Source of the DNA: SURF-13 sp038924245
GTDB lineage: Bacteria; Pseudomonadota; Gammaproteobacteria; SURF-13
Assembly: GCA_038924245.1 (NCBI GenBank)
Contig: JBCKVB010000041.1
Coordinates: forward strand, 1 to 10,882
DNA length: 10,882 nt
Reading direction: 5' to 3'
The translations under genes and the position numbers were made by a program. Shown piece by piece: positions 1 to 6,556 of the stretch. The first letter of the stretch is position 1. The number at the start of each line of letters is the position of its first letter. The notes under the pieces are model-generated. The model worked only from the letters and a program-made list of their open reading frames with translations, searched no databases and was not told where the DNA came from.

Positions 1-135
1 CAAGTGGCAGCCGGGACAGAAGGGCTTGAGACTGTAATGATCTGGCGATCCATTGATGGCCCCGGCATGAAGTATACCGGAGCCCACAGCCGTTTTCTCC
101 GTATCCAGCCGGGCGCGGCGCTTTTTGCAAAGTGA
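1..135 (+). CDS. C-terminal end of an unrecognised protein (partial)
   Basis: The first frame is open from base 1 to a TGA at 133-135, giving the last 44 residues of a protein that starts outside the window. The tail ends in FLRIQPGAALFAK and is mixed polar and hydrophobic, with no membrane segment or known motif. I do not recognise the family. It is called coding because the frame is open from the edge and codon use matches the GC-rich genes that follow. It reads in the same direction as the MerR gene but is separated by about 240 bases that carry a separate promoter, so it is probably not part of that operon. A chance open stretch of this length remains possible. Confidence 0.4.
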   Translation, partial: QVAAGTEGLETVMIWRSIDGPGMKYTGAHSRFLRIQPGAALFAK

Positions 136-340
136 GGATTCGGCCAATCCCATACCTATGGCTAACGGGCCACACTCGACACGGTCGAGAGGCCGCCGAA
201 ATCGACAACCTGAAAGGCCTTATCCACTGGCGCGTGGGCGGCGCCTCTCACGCACGCAACGCGCCGCGGTGGGTAAGCCACCCCCTCGGGACAAACGGGT
301 GGCCATAGGTGATTGTTTGGGGGCTGGTTTTTCGTGACAG

Positions 341-372
341 TTGACAACGACAGTATTACTGTATAGTATAAG
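341..372 (+). promoter_or_regulatory. MerR-type promoter with long spacer and central palindrome
   Basis: A perfect -35 box TTGACA (341-346) is followed by TATAAG (367-372), giving a 20-base spacer. In the middle of the spacer, at 350-362, is a perfect palindrome ACAGTA-T-TACTGT. MerR-family promoters typically have 19-20 base spacers with the regulator's dyad operator between the boxes, so this fits autoregulation by the MerR protein encoded directly downstream. A second possible -10, TATAGT (362-367), would give a 15-base spacer. Either choice places the transcription start at or within a few bases of the ATG at 377. Boxes and palindrome are seen directly; the regulatory role is inferred. 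Confidence 0.55.
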
Positions 373-376
373 TGTC

Positions 377-796
377 ATGAGCGAGCCCAGAACCTTCACC
401 CTCGACGAAATCGCTGCCCTCGCCGAGTCGCCGCGGCGGACTGTCCGCTATTACATCCAGTCCGGCCTAGTTGATCGCCCGCAGGGCACCGGCAAGGGTG
501 CCTATTATACCCAGCGCCACGTCGAACAGCTTCTCCTCGTCCGCAAATGGCGGTTGGCCGGCCTTTCTCTAGACCGGATCGGCGAGGTTCTGCAGCAGCA
601 AACAGGTGGCCCCCTGCCGCCCACCCCCCGCCGCTCCGGGACGGTCGAGGTCTGGAGCCATCTGGTCGTCGCCGACGGCGTCGAGGTAATCCTGGAGCCC
701 GGCCGAACAGGGATGAGCCCTGAGCAGGTGCGCGCGTTCTTCCACGGGGTGACGCAGGCATACGAACAACTTCATAAGAGCGAGGAAAAAGAATGA
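377..796 (+). CDS. MerR-family transcriptional regulator
   Basis: This is a 139-residue DNA-binding regulator. The N-terminal winged helix-turn-helix spans about residues 6-75 with the typical MerR pattern TVRYYIQSGLV (22-32), a glycine-rich wing GTGKGAYYT (37-45) and the second helical pair ending in GLSLDRIGEVL (62-72). The C-terminal part (about 85-139) is short and has no cysteine, so a metal sensor of the classical MerR kind is unlikely and the signal is unknown. The frame stays open back to a TTG at 341, but that codon is part of the -35 box, so ATG 377 was chosen. No Shine-Dalgarno sequence precedes it, which suggests leaderless translation. The stop overlaps the start of the VIT/vWA gene as ATGA, so the two are probably translationally coupled and the regulator likely controls that gene. 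Confidence 0.85.
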   Translation: MSEPRTFTLDEIAALAESPRRTVRYYIQSGLVDRPQGTGKGAYYTQRHVEQLLLVRKWRLAGLSLDRIGEVLQQQTGGPLPPTPRRSGTVEVWSHLVVADGVEVILEPGRTGMSPEQVRAFFHGVTQAYEQLHKSEEKE

Positions 797-3153
797 ACAA
801 CCTGGCATCCGCATTGACCGGCATCCATGGCGAGCGAGTCGCCCTGAGCGACGTCTCCGTGTTAGCAGTCCTGCGCGATCTCCTCGCCGAGGTGACCGTG
901 TCGCAGACCTACCGCAACGACGAGCAGGTGAATATCGAGGCGGTGTACACGTTTCCGCTGCCGCTCGACGCGGTGCTGCTCGACCTTCAGGTCGAAATCG
1001 GCGGGCGCGTCCTCAGAGGGGTCGTCGTCGAGAAGAAGGCCGCCGAGGAAAAGTACGAGGATGCCGTCGCTGCGGGCGACGCGGCCGTGATGCTCGAAGT
1101 GATCGAGCCGGGGCTTTACACGATGAACGTCGGCAACCTCCTGCCAAGGGAGAAAGCGACGATCACGTTCAGCTACGCGATCTTGTATCGGTGGGCCGGC
1201 GACAAGCTGCGTTTCTTTCTTCCGACAACTGTCGCTCCGCGTTTCGGGGATTCACCCCACCTGCCGCACCAGGTACCCGAAGCCTCGCTTACAGTAGAAA
1301 ACCAGTTCTCGCTGCAGGTGGAAATTTACGGAAGCTTGCGCGAAGCGCAATTCGTCTGTCCTTCGCACGAGGTCAAACTAGCCAAATCCGCAGACAAGGT
1401 CGTGATTTCTCTCCAGCAGGCCAAGGCAGTCATGGACCGCGACTTCATTCTGAGCGTGAAAGCCCCGCAGGCGACGCGCAGTTTTGCCCAATGCGGTCCG
1501 GACGGCGACGGCGTGGCGGCCGTGGCGAGTTTTCAGCCGTTCTTCCCTGGATTGCAGCAGCCCCGCCCGCTGAATCTTGCGATCGTGGTCGATTGCTCGG
1601 GATCCATGCATGGAGACTCCATTGAGCAGGCAAAGCAGGCGCTGGAAGGCATCATCGACGCCCTGCAACCTCACGATCACGTAACGCTGATCGCGTTCGG
1701 CAACACGACCAACCTCCTCTCGGACCGGCTGCTCCCGTGCAACAAGACCAACCTGGGCAAGGCCAAGCGCTTCGCAAAGCAACTGGGTGCGACCATGGGT
1801 GGCACCGAGATCGGGAACGCGTTGCGCGATGCATATACAGCGGTGAGCGGATCGGAATCCGCGGATATATTTCTGGTGACCGATGGAGAAGTCTCGGGCT
1901 GGGAGGCGGTTGTCCAGGAAGCGACGCGTTCCGGGCACCGGGTCTTCACGGTTGGCGTCGGCAGCGCAGTATCGGAGGCATTCGTTCGAGGATTGGCCGC
2001 TGGCACAGGCGGCGAGTGCGAACTCGTCTCGCCTCGCGAAGGCATGTCGGACCGGGTCGTTCGGCACTTCGAACGCATGCGGGCGCCGCGCGCTAGCCGC
2101 GTGGCGATCCATTGGCCCGAAGGTTCCCATGACGTTTCACCGTCCAAATTGGGCGCGGTCTTCGAGGGGGACACCGTAATCGTCTGCGCGCAGTTCGACC
2201 AGCCATCGATCAGCGGCACGGTCGTTCTCGAGGTCGAGACGGAAAAGGGCGAGGTCATGCGCCACGAGTTGGCGATCGTGATGGCCACCTCGTCGGATTC
2301 ATCGATGTCGACCGTTGCCCGGATCGCGGCTGCCGCACGGCTGAAGGAGTTGAATGGTGTCGCCGGGCTGGAAACGGCGCTGCGCTATCAACTGGTGAGC
2401 CCCTGGACCAATTGGCTGGTGATCGCCGAAAGGCCGGAGGAGGAAAAATCGCAGGACATCCCGGCGTTACGGAAAGTGCCGCAGACACTCGCGGCAGGCT
2501 GGGGTGGAGTAGGCACGGTCCGGGCGCGCATGAGCATGAGCATGAACGCGTTGGCGGTGCCGTTGGTGATGTTCTCGCGCATGAGAGCCTACCTTGCGCG
2601 CATGGGCGATTTTGCAGAGCCACCAACCCGAGCGCCGCGCACCAACCTGCCAGAATCTTTCCGTCAACTCCTCGCCCTTATAGAAGACGAACCCTCCAGA
2701 CTGAGTCCGAATCGTGCGCTTGATCTGCTGCAGGAAGCTGGACTCACGTCGGAGTTCCGTGACCTGTTCGGGCGCGCCGATGATCTGGGTCTAAACGTCG
2801 ATGTGATCGCCGCGATTGTCCTAGCGGGCGTCCTCGGCGGTCCATTGGGTGAGTACTTGTCATCTGAGACTCAAGGTGCCGTTGCATCGTTGCAGGACTA
2901 TGCTCAGCAGGCAACGGACGCTCTTCGAGAGTTGGGACGCCACGGCAGCGCTCTGGCACGAGTGATCGAGGAGCCCGTAGCACGTGAGATCCTTAAACCA
3001 GGTCGAGTGCACGACATCCAGGAAGCACTTGAGCGTTTTTCAAGATTTCGCGAACTGCTCGCGCACTTGCAGGATGCCGTACGCAGATCGGCAGAGCAAC
3101 TCAAGGAATATCAAGCTGCTCGCGCTCAAAACGAAGGGGGAGCGATTGCGTAG
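793..3153 (+). CDS. VIT and von Willebrand factor A domain protein
   Basis: A 786-residue protein without signal peptide or obvious membrane segment, so probably cytoplasmic. Residues about 5-135 match a VIT (vault/inter-alpha-trypsin) domain, with VYTFPLPLDA (51-60) and a KKAAEEKYEDA segment (81-91). Residues about 258-425 form a vWA domain with an intact metal-ion adhesion site: DCSGS (267-271), the Thr of GGTEIG (338) and the Asp of LVTDGE (364). The C-terminal 360 residues are unassigned; a methionine-rich stretch around 580-604 is followed by a helical region. Known VIT/vWA proteins act as metal-dependent protein-binding scaffolds. The actual partner here is unknown. A good ribosome binding site (GAGGAAAAAG) precedes ATG 793 inside the MerR gene, and the two genes overlap by ATGA. 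MerR control is inferred from that arrangement. Confidence 0.85.
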   Translation: MNNLASALTGIHGERVALSDVSVLAVLRDLLAEVTVSQTYRNDEQVNIEAVYTFPLPLDAVLLDLQVEIGGRVLRGVVVEKKAAEEKYEDAVAAGDAAVMLEVIEPGLYTMNVGNLLPREKATITFSYAILYRWAGDKLRFFLPTTVAPRFGDSPHLPHQVPEASLTVENQFSLQVEIYGSLREAQFVCPSHEVKLAKSADKVVISLQQAKAVMDRDFILSVKAPQATRSFAQCGPDGDGVAAVASFQPFFPGLQQPRPLNLAIVVDCSGSMHGDSIEQAKQALEGIIDALQPHDHVTLIAFGNTTNLLSDRLLPCNKTNLGKAKRFAKQLGATMGGTEIGNALRDAYTAVSGSESADIFLVTDGEVSGWEAVVQEATRSGHRVFTVGVGSAVSEAFVRGLAAGTGGECELVSPREGMSDRVVRHFERMRAPRASRVAIHWPEGSHDVSPSKLGAVFEGDTVIVCAQFDQPSISGTVVLEVETEKGEVMRHELAIVMATSSDSSMSTVARIAAAARLKELNGVAGLETALRYQLVSPWTNWLVIAERPEEEKSQDIPALRKVPQTLAAGWGGVGTVRARMSMSMNALAVPLVMFSRMRAYLARMGDFAEPPTRAPRTNLPESFRQLLALIEDEPSRLSPNRALDLLQEAGLTSEFRDLFGRADDLGLNVDVIAAIVLAGVLGGPLGEYLSSETQGAVASLQDYAQQATDALRELGRHGSALARVIEEPVAREILKPGRVHDIQEALERFSRFRELLAHLQDAVRRSAEQLKEYQAARAQNEGGAIA

Positions 3154-3302
3154 CAGGTACTCTTGCCGAAGTCACTGGCCTGGATCGGGCGGCAAGACTC
3201 AATGTGTTGACGCCGGCCTCGAATTGACCACCGGTGCCGGTTGAAATCCGCCGTGACCACGCTGAATCTATTCACTCACCCTACAACTGAGGAGGAACGA
3301 GC

Positions 3303-3560
3303 ATGACACCGATCAACCCGGACCAAGCGATGACGGACAAGATGGACGCGCTGACGACTGAACTGGACGCGATCAAGCATGTCCTCGCCCATGCGGGGCT
3401 GGCAAACGAGGCTCAGTTGAACGCAGTGCGAGAGGGGTATGTACCACTTAACCCCGAGATCATGCCTGTCGCGCAAGGGCTCACCGCCCTCGTCACGATT
3501 CTCACGGCGAAGGGGTTCGTCACGCACCAGGAAATGCGCGAAAAGATCGCTTCCTATTGA
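3303..3560 (+). CDS. Small hypothetical protein downstream of the VIT/vWA gene
   Basis: An 85-residue soluble, mostly helical protein of unknown family. The start is well supported: GAGGAGG lies just upstream of ATG 3303. The N-terminal half (MTDKMDALTTELDAIKHVL, residues 10-28) looks like a short amphipathic or coiled helix. The C-terminal half (LTALVTILTAKGFVTHQEM, about 60-78) looks like a small helical hairpin. It lies 149 bases after the VIT/vWA gene on the same strand with similar GC-rich codon use, so it may be co-transcribed with it, though the gap could hold its own promoter. I do not recognise a function. Confidence 0.7.
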   Translation: MTPINPDQAMTDKMDALTTELDAIKHVLAHAGLANEAQLNAVREGYVPLNPEIMPVAQGLTALVTILTAKGFVTHQEMREKIASY

Positions 3561-3583
3561 ACACATGAGGGCAAGGGTGTCTC

Positions 3584-3733
3584 GTGAATCATTGGTGGCA
3601 AACGAAACTCTACCCAGACCTGGCCCTAAAGGTTCCCATTAGCCATGCCTTGATGCATGTGCGACAATTGTTAAAAGAGGATACAAGACTGGCGAGGCAA
3701 TTAGAGCAGGTGAGACGAGGCAGGGCAGGGTAG
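3584..3733 (+). CDS. Possible small protein, GTG start (49 aa)
   Basis: A GTG at 3584, preceded by AAGGG at 3573-3577, opens a 49-residue frame ending at TAG 3733. The predicted peptide begins MNHWWQTKLYPDLALKVPIS and continues into a basic amphipathic helix ending EQVRRGRAG. It starts 23 bases after the 85-residue ORF, and its end coincides with the point where the sequence turns AT-rich. It is either a genuine short third or fourth gene of the VIT/vWA unit or the 5' remnant of a longer gene cut off by whatever brought in the AT-rich segment. No family is recognised. Confidence 0.4.
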   Translation: MNHWWQTKLYPDLALKVPISHALMHVRQLLKEDTRLARQLEQVRRGRAG

Positions 3734-3770
3734 TCATACAATGAACTTGGCCCCTTTAGTTACAAGAAGT

Positions 3771-3798
3771 GGTTGATTATTTGAACGAGAAATCAACC
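3771..3798. repeat. Perfect 8-bp inverted repeat upstream of the membrane-protein gene
   Basis: GGTTGATT (3771-3778) and AATCAACC (3791-3798) form a perfect inverted repeat with a 12-base loop, about 48 bases before the start of the gene at 3847. It has no run of T after it, so it does not look like a rho-independent terminator. A TTGAAC hexamer (3781-3786) sits in the loop and could be part of a promoter. An operator role is possible but is only inferred from position. Confidence 0.35.
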
Positions 3799-3846
3799 TA
3801 ATACGAATTAATAGCAAGACTGACTCCAAAGAATGGGAAGTTAACA

Positions 3847-5031
3847 ATGTACAAAACGAGCAAAACTATTACAAAGTTACTCATCTTATTGGGTAGCCTA
3901 GTTCTATTTTACTTCCTTGTTGTATTCGTATCATCAGTAGTTCAGATAGCCGAGGCCGCTGATCGAATACATCTTGGTTTAGGCCAGCCAATATTTTTTA
4001 TTCTCATTTCGCTTCTTATTGCGTTAGTTGCTACACCTTTTTACGTGTATTTCAGATTTCCGAAGGCTCTTGTTCCACCAAGTCAAAAAACTGGTCCGGA
4101 ATATGCCAATTTCATGTTGGATCTTCGGGGACGTCTTAAGTCGAATGAAAGGCTGAAAGGAGTTTCGCTTAGCTCTGATGAAGATGTGAAATTGGCATTA
4201 GGGTTATTATCTGAAGATGTCGATCAGGTCATTCGAAAAACTGCAGGAGCGGTTTTTTTAGGTACTGCCATCATGCAAAATGGCAAGCTTGATGGGTTGA
4301 TATCTCTCGTTTCACAAATCAAAATGGTTTGGAATATTGCATGTGTTTATCAGCAAAGACCTTCTCCAAGACAAATGATATATCTTTATTCAAATGTAGC
4401 TGCTAGTGCATTACTTGCTGAGTCTATTGAAGATATAGATATTTATGAAATTATTTCACCAATGCTTTCATCCGCAGGGTTTAGTGCATTAGGTGCTGTG
4501 CCAGGAACGTCAATTGTGGTTAATAGTTTGACGAATGGAACTTCAAATGCATTTCTCACTTTGAGAGTTGGCTGTATTGCAAAGCAGTATTGTGAAGCCT
4601 TATCCAGACCAAACAAATCTCAGATCCGTAGAGCTGCGACGCTAGCAGCTGCTGGAATGATTGGGGAAGTTGTTAGGGATAACAGCAAACAACTTATCGT
4701 TGCCGTTAAAAAGATTGCTGTTGATCGAGCTAAAGCTGTTGCAGTAAAAGTATCTGATGTTGTTGTTCAGGGAGCTCAAGCCTTTGGCAACGCTGCGGAG
4801 TCAACAGTTGATGGTGTGAAGAACGTTTCAGGTAAAGCATCAGATGCTGCAATTCGGGGAGCAAAGAGCGTTGGGAAATTTATGGGTTCTGCTGTTGATG
4901 TAGCCAAAGAAACAACTGGCAAGGTTGCCGATTCAGTTGCTCAAGGTGTTCAGTCGGTACAGAAAGGTATCATTTCAACCCTCGATGCATCAAAGCAATT
5001 TGTCAAGGGACTTGGAACTAGAAGAGAGTAG
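3847..5031 (+). CDS. Two-pass membrane protein, DUF697-like, with amphipathic repeat tail
   Basis: A 394-residue protein. Two strongly hydrophobic segments at about 9-33 and 47-68 should span the inner membrane. Residues about 135-275 are helical, alanine- and glycine-rich and weakly hydrophobic (FLGTAIMQNGKLDGLISL, ASALLAESIEDIDI, GFSALGAVPGTS), resembling the DUF697 fold found in YcjF and in GTPase-associated membrane proteins. There is no GTPase domain here. From about 285 to 388 the chain becomes repeats of the type VxxGAxxxGxxAxxxVDGVKNV, an amphipathic apolipoprotein- or LEA-like helix that could lie on a membrane surface. GGGAAG before ATG 3847 is a fair ribosome binding site. The gene is much richer in A+T than either side, which points to horizontal acquisition. 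The DUF697 assignment is by pattern only and the function is unknown. Confidence 0.75.
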   Translation: MYKTSKTITKLLILLGSLVLFYFLVVFVSSVVQIAEAADRIHLGLGQPIFFILISLLIALVATPFYVYFRFPKALVPPSQKTGPEYANFMLDLRGRLKSNERLKGVSLSSDEDVKLALGLLSEDVDQVIRKTAGAVFLGTAIMQNGKLDGLISLVSQIKMVWNIACVYQQRPSPRQMIYLYSNVAASALLAESIEDIDIYEIISPMLSSAGFSALGAVPGTSIVVNSLTNGTSNAFLTLRVGCIAKQYCEALSRPNKSQIRRAATLAAAGMIGEVVRDNSKQLIVAVKKIAVDRAKAVAVKVSDVVVQGAQAFGNAAESTVDGVKNVSGKASDAAIRGAKSVGKFMGSAVDVAKETTGKVADSVAQGVQSVQKGIISTLDASKQFVKGLGTRRE

Positions 5032-5113
5032 CAGTCAATTGTTAAATTTACAGAATCAATGGGTAGAGAACAGCCTTGCGACAGCCCTCACTCATCGGGG
5101 AGGGCGGCGGAAG

Positions 5114-5283
5114 AGGCTGGCGCTTGTCGTGGAAGAAAATATAGTGCTTAATCCAGTGTGTACATAAGCCTACTCCGTGCGCTTGCTGGAATGCTTCACA
5201 CGGATGCGCTCGACCACTTGATCGAGTAGTTCTGGCGGCCTATCAGGAAATGTCGCGTTTTCTGGAGAAGATGTCGTGTTCAT
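5114..5283 (-). pseudogene. intI: Integron integrase (intI) remnant, N-terminal part only
   Basis: Reading the minus strand from ATG 5283 gives a protein start that includes LLDQVVERIRVKHSSKRTE (residues 19-37), then an in-frame TAG (5172-5170), then AYVH. After a 2-base frame disruption near 5155-5160 it continues WIKHYIFFHDKRQP. This closely follows the start of integron-type tyrosine recombinases (LLDxVRxRIRxKHYSxRTExAYVxWIxRxIxFHxKRHP). Similarity stops at about 5114; no core or catalytic Arg-His-Arg-Tyr region is present before the neighbouring gene at 5031. The orientation, away from the cassette and with an attI-like site behind the start, is the normal integron layout. The stop, the frameshift and the loss of the catalytic domain make it inactive. 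Confidence 0.7.
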
Positions 5284-5328
5284 TTATTCAACACCATGAA
5301 ATAATGAATAAAAATTTAATTCACAAGA

Positions 5329-5386
5329 TTATACGACATGTTGTTTTGAGTTATACGACAAAAATGTCGTCTAATTAACGTTAGGC
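5329..5386 (+). other. attI: attI-like integron recombination site
   Basis: The site ends in GTTAGGC (5380-5386), a perfect match to the GTTRRRY core where cassettes are inserted. It lies between the intI remnant start and the cassette gene, as expected. Upstream is a pair of direct repeats TTATACGACA (5329-5338 and 5351-5360), and the second forms a perfect inverted repeat ACGACA-AAAA-TGTCGT (5355-5370). Extra integrase-binding repeats of this general kind are known next to the attI core. The core and repeats are seen directly; their role as integrase-binding sites is inferred. Confidence 0.55.
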
Positions 5387-5391
5387 TGATC

Positions 5392-6168
5392 GTGAAAACT
5401 GACAATCCCCGTCACGTGCTGGTTACGTCCTTCTTGTCCCTTCCTCAGTCAAGGATTGAACAAGGATGGCTAATGGACGCTGTTCGTTCCTCTAAACAAT
5501 CAGCATTGGAAGCTATGGATGCCTCGGAACAATATGGCGCGTCCAACTTTAATGCCGCGTCTGAAGAAGATCCATACATTTCAGAATCTTCATTTTTCGA
5601 GGATTTCGAGGCATCAAGGGAAAATTACCAATTTTGGATTGCTATCGAAGATGAGCTTTATCTGTCGATAGGATACGAGCATTTTTTTGATGAAGTGCAA
5701 TCCGCAAAGCATGAGCTCCGCTTGCAGCATGGTGGACATCGCACTCAAGCAGCCAGCCTCCTTCTGAGAACAATTGCCGATAACTTGATAAACCACGTAT
5801 CACACAAGACGAAATTGCTTGAAACCGGTAGGTGCTATTTTGAGAACGCGCAGAAGGCAGTTAATGACTACGGTCCGGAAGATGCGAGCGGCTTTGACGA
5901 TGAGTGGTTCAAGCTGCGAAATAATCTTGAGTCAGCCGAGCAATACTTAAAATCCCTAGAAACAGCTCTACCGCTTTGCTGGGCATCCCTCCGAGAATTT
6001 ACGATGCTATCTCGACCGGAAAGATACTTGCCTGGCAATTTAGTGAAGCTCATCAAGGATGACGACTGCGCCAATTTCAACGAGGCTATCGCACAAAAAG
6101 AAAAAACTTCGCAGGCACTTGCTTCAAATCAATGGGTAGATGATTGGGAAGATGATATTCCATTTTGA
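5392..6168 (+). CDS. Integron cassette protein of unknown function
   Basis: The single gene of the integron cassette. The open frame from GTG 5392 gives 258 residues, only five bases after the recombination core. An internal ATG at 5473 has a better ribosome binding site (AAGGATGG a few bases upstream) and would give 231 residues; I consider it at least equally likely. The protein is acidic and helical, without signal peptide, membrane segment or cysteine motif. Two acidic clusters (SEEDPYISESSFFEDFEA near the N-terminus and WVDDWEDDIPF at the C-terminus) stand out. The middle, around RTQAASLLLRTIADNLINHV, is a likely helical bundle. No known family was recognised. Expression probably depends on a promoter in or near the attI region. 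Unknown single-gene cassettes are common in chromosomal integrons. Confidence 0.75.
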   Translation: MKTDNPRHVLVTSFLSLPQSRIEQGWLMDAVRSSKQSALEAMDASEQYGASNFNAASEEDPYISESSFFEDFEASRENYQFWIAIEDELYLSIGYEHFFDEVQSAKHELRLQHGGHRTQAASLLLRTIADNLINHVSHKTKLLETGRCYFENAQKAVNDYGPEDASGFDDEWFKLRNNLESAEQYLKSLETALPLCWASLREFTMLSRPERYLPGNLVKLIKDDDCANFNEAIAQKEKTSQALASNQWVDDWEDDIPF

Positions 6169-6177
6169 ACAAAATCC

Positions 6178-6237
6178 GCCTAACAATTCATTCAAGCGGA
6201 CGTGCCTTCGCGGCGCGTGTCAAGGTAGTTGTCGCCT
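6178..6237 (+). other. attC: attC site (59-base element), 3' half degenerate
   Basis: Ten bases after the cassette gene stop, GCCTAAC (6178-6184, matching RYYYAAC) is followed by AATTCATTCAAGC and a stem-loop GTGCC-TTCGC-GGCGC (from about 6202). This is very close to the left half of common attC sites such as that of aadA1. On the right half I expect a GCTTAAC-like arm and a GTTRRRY core, but the sequence reads TCAAGGTAGTTGTCGCC, with no acceptable core. The cassette end is therefore recognisable, but the site is probably no longer able to recombine. Confidence 0.65.
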
Positions 6238-6240
6238 CAT

Positions 6241-6336
6241 TCATGCAGCCAACGGCTGAATATCGTTGTCGGCCGAATGCGTCTTGATGATGCAGTCGCG
6301 TTCGGGGTTGAGCGTCACGGCGCCGAGGGGTGATGA
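6241..6336 (-). pseudogene. Possible C-terminal gene remnant on the minus strand
   Basis: On the minus strand a frame ending at TGA 6243-6241 reads a peptide ending LNPERDCIIKTHSADNDIQ plus PLAA. It looks protein-like and has GC-rich codon use, but the frame upstream runs straight into the RAYT-type motif at 6354-6372 and then into sequence that does not look coding. It may be the last 30 residues of a gene cut off by rearrangement. I do not recognise the family. Confidence 0.25.
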
Positions 6337-6353
6337 CTGCGGGACTGCTGGAA

Positions 6354-6372
6354 AATAAATCTGTCCCCTTTT
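6354..6372 (-). repeat. RAYT-associated repeat motif
   Basis: The plus strand reads AATAAATCTGTCCCCTTTT. This motif (GGGGACAGATTTATT on the minus strand) recurs in many proteobacterial genomes upstream of genes for REP-associated tyrosine transposases; that association is recalled, not computed. A closely related copy in the opposite orientation lies at 10524-10544, directly in front of a RAYT start remnant. No RAYT coding sequence was seen at this left-hand copy. Confidence 0.45.
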
Positions 6373-6556
6373 ACTTTTGGATACGCACAACGGGCAAGCA
6401 GGGGCGGGTTTACAGGTTCTTCGACACAAATTCCCAGATTGACTACGACTGATAAGCACGGGATACTTCGAAAAGTGCCGTTGAAATTCCTATCCTTTTT
6501 CGAACAGCTAAGGTCAGAAGCCTGAAAGACCTCGCCCTGAATAAATTGAACCCCGC

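Noticed and set aside
175..189. CTCGAC-ACG-GTCGAG hairpin as terminator of the upstream gene
   Set aside because: Only six base pairs and no T-run follows; not enough to call a terminator.
125..337. 70-residue plus-strand frame before the MerR gene
   Set aside because: Low-complexity, arginine-rich translation without ribosome binding site; it overlaps the end of the upstream reading frame and looks like a chance frame in GC-rich DNA.
1378..2130. 250-residue minus-strand open frame
   Set aside because: Antisense shadow of the vWA domain region; the translation shows no recognisable motif.
2984..3244. 86-residue plus-strand frame overlapping the end of the VIT/vWA gene
   Set aside because: Out of frame with the supported gene, no ribosome binding site, and a composition typical of an off-frame translation.
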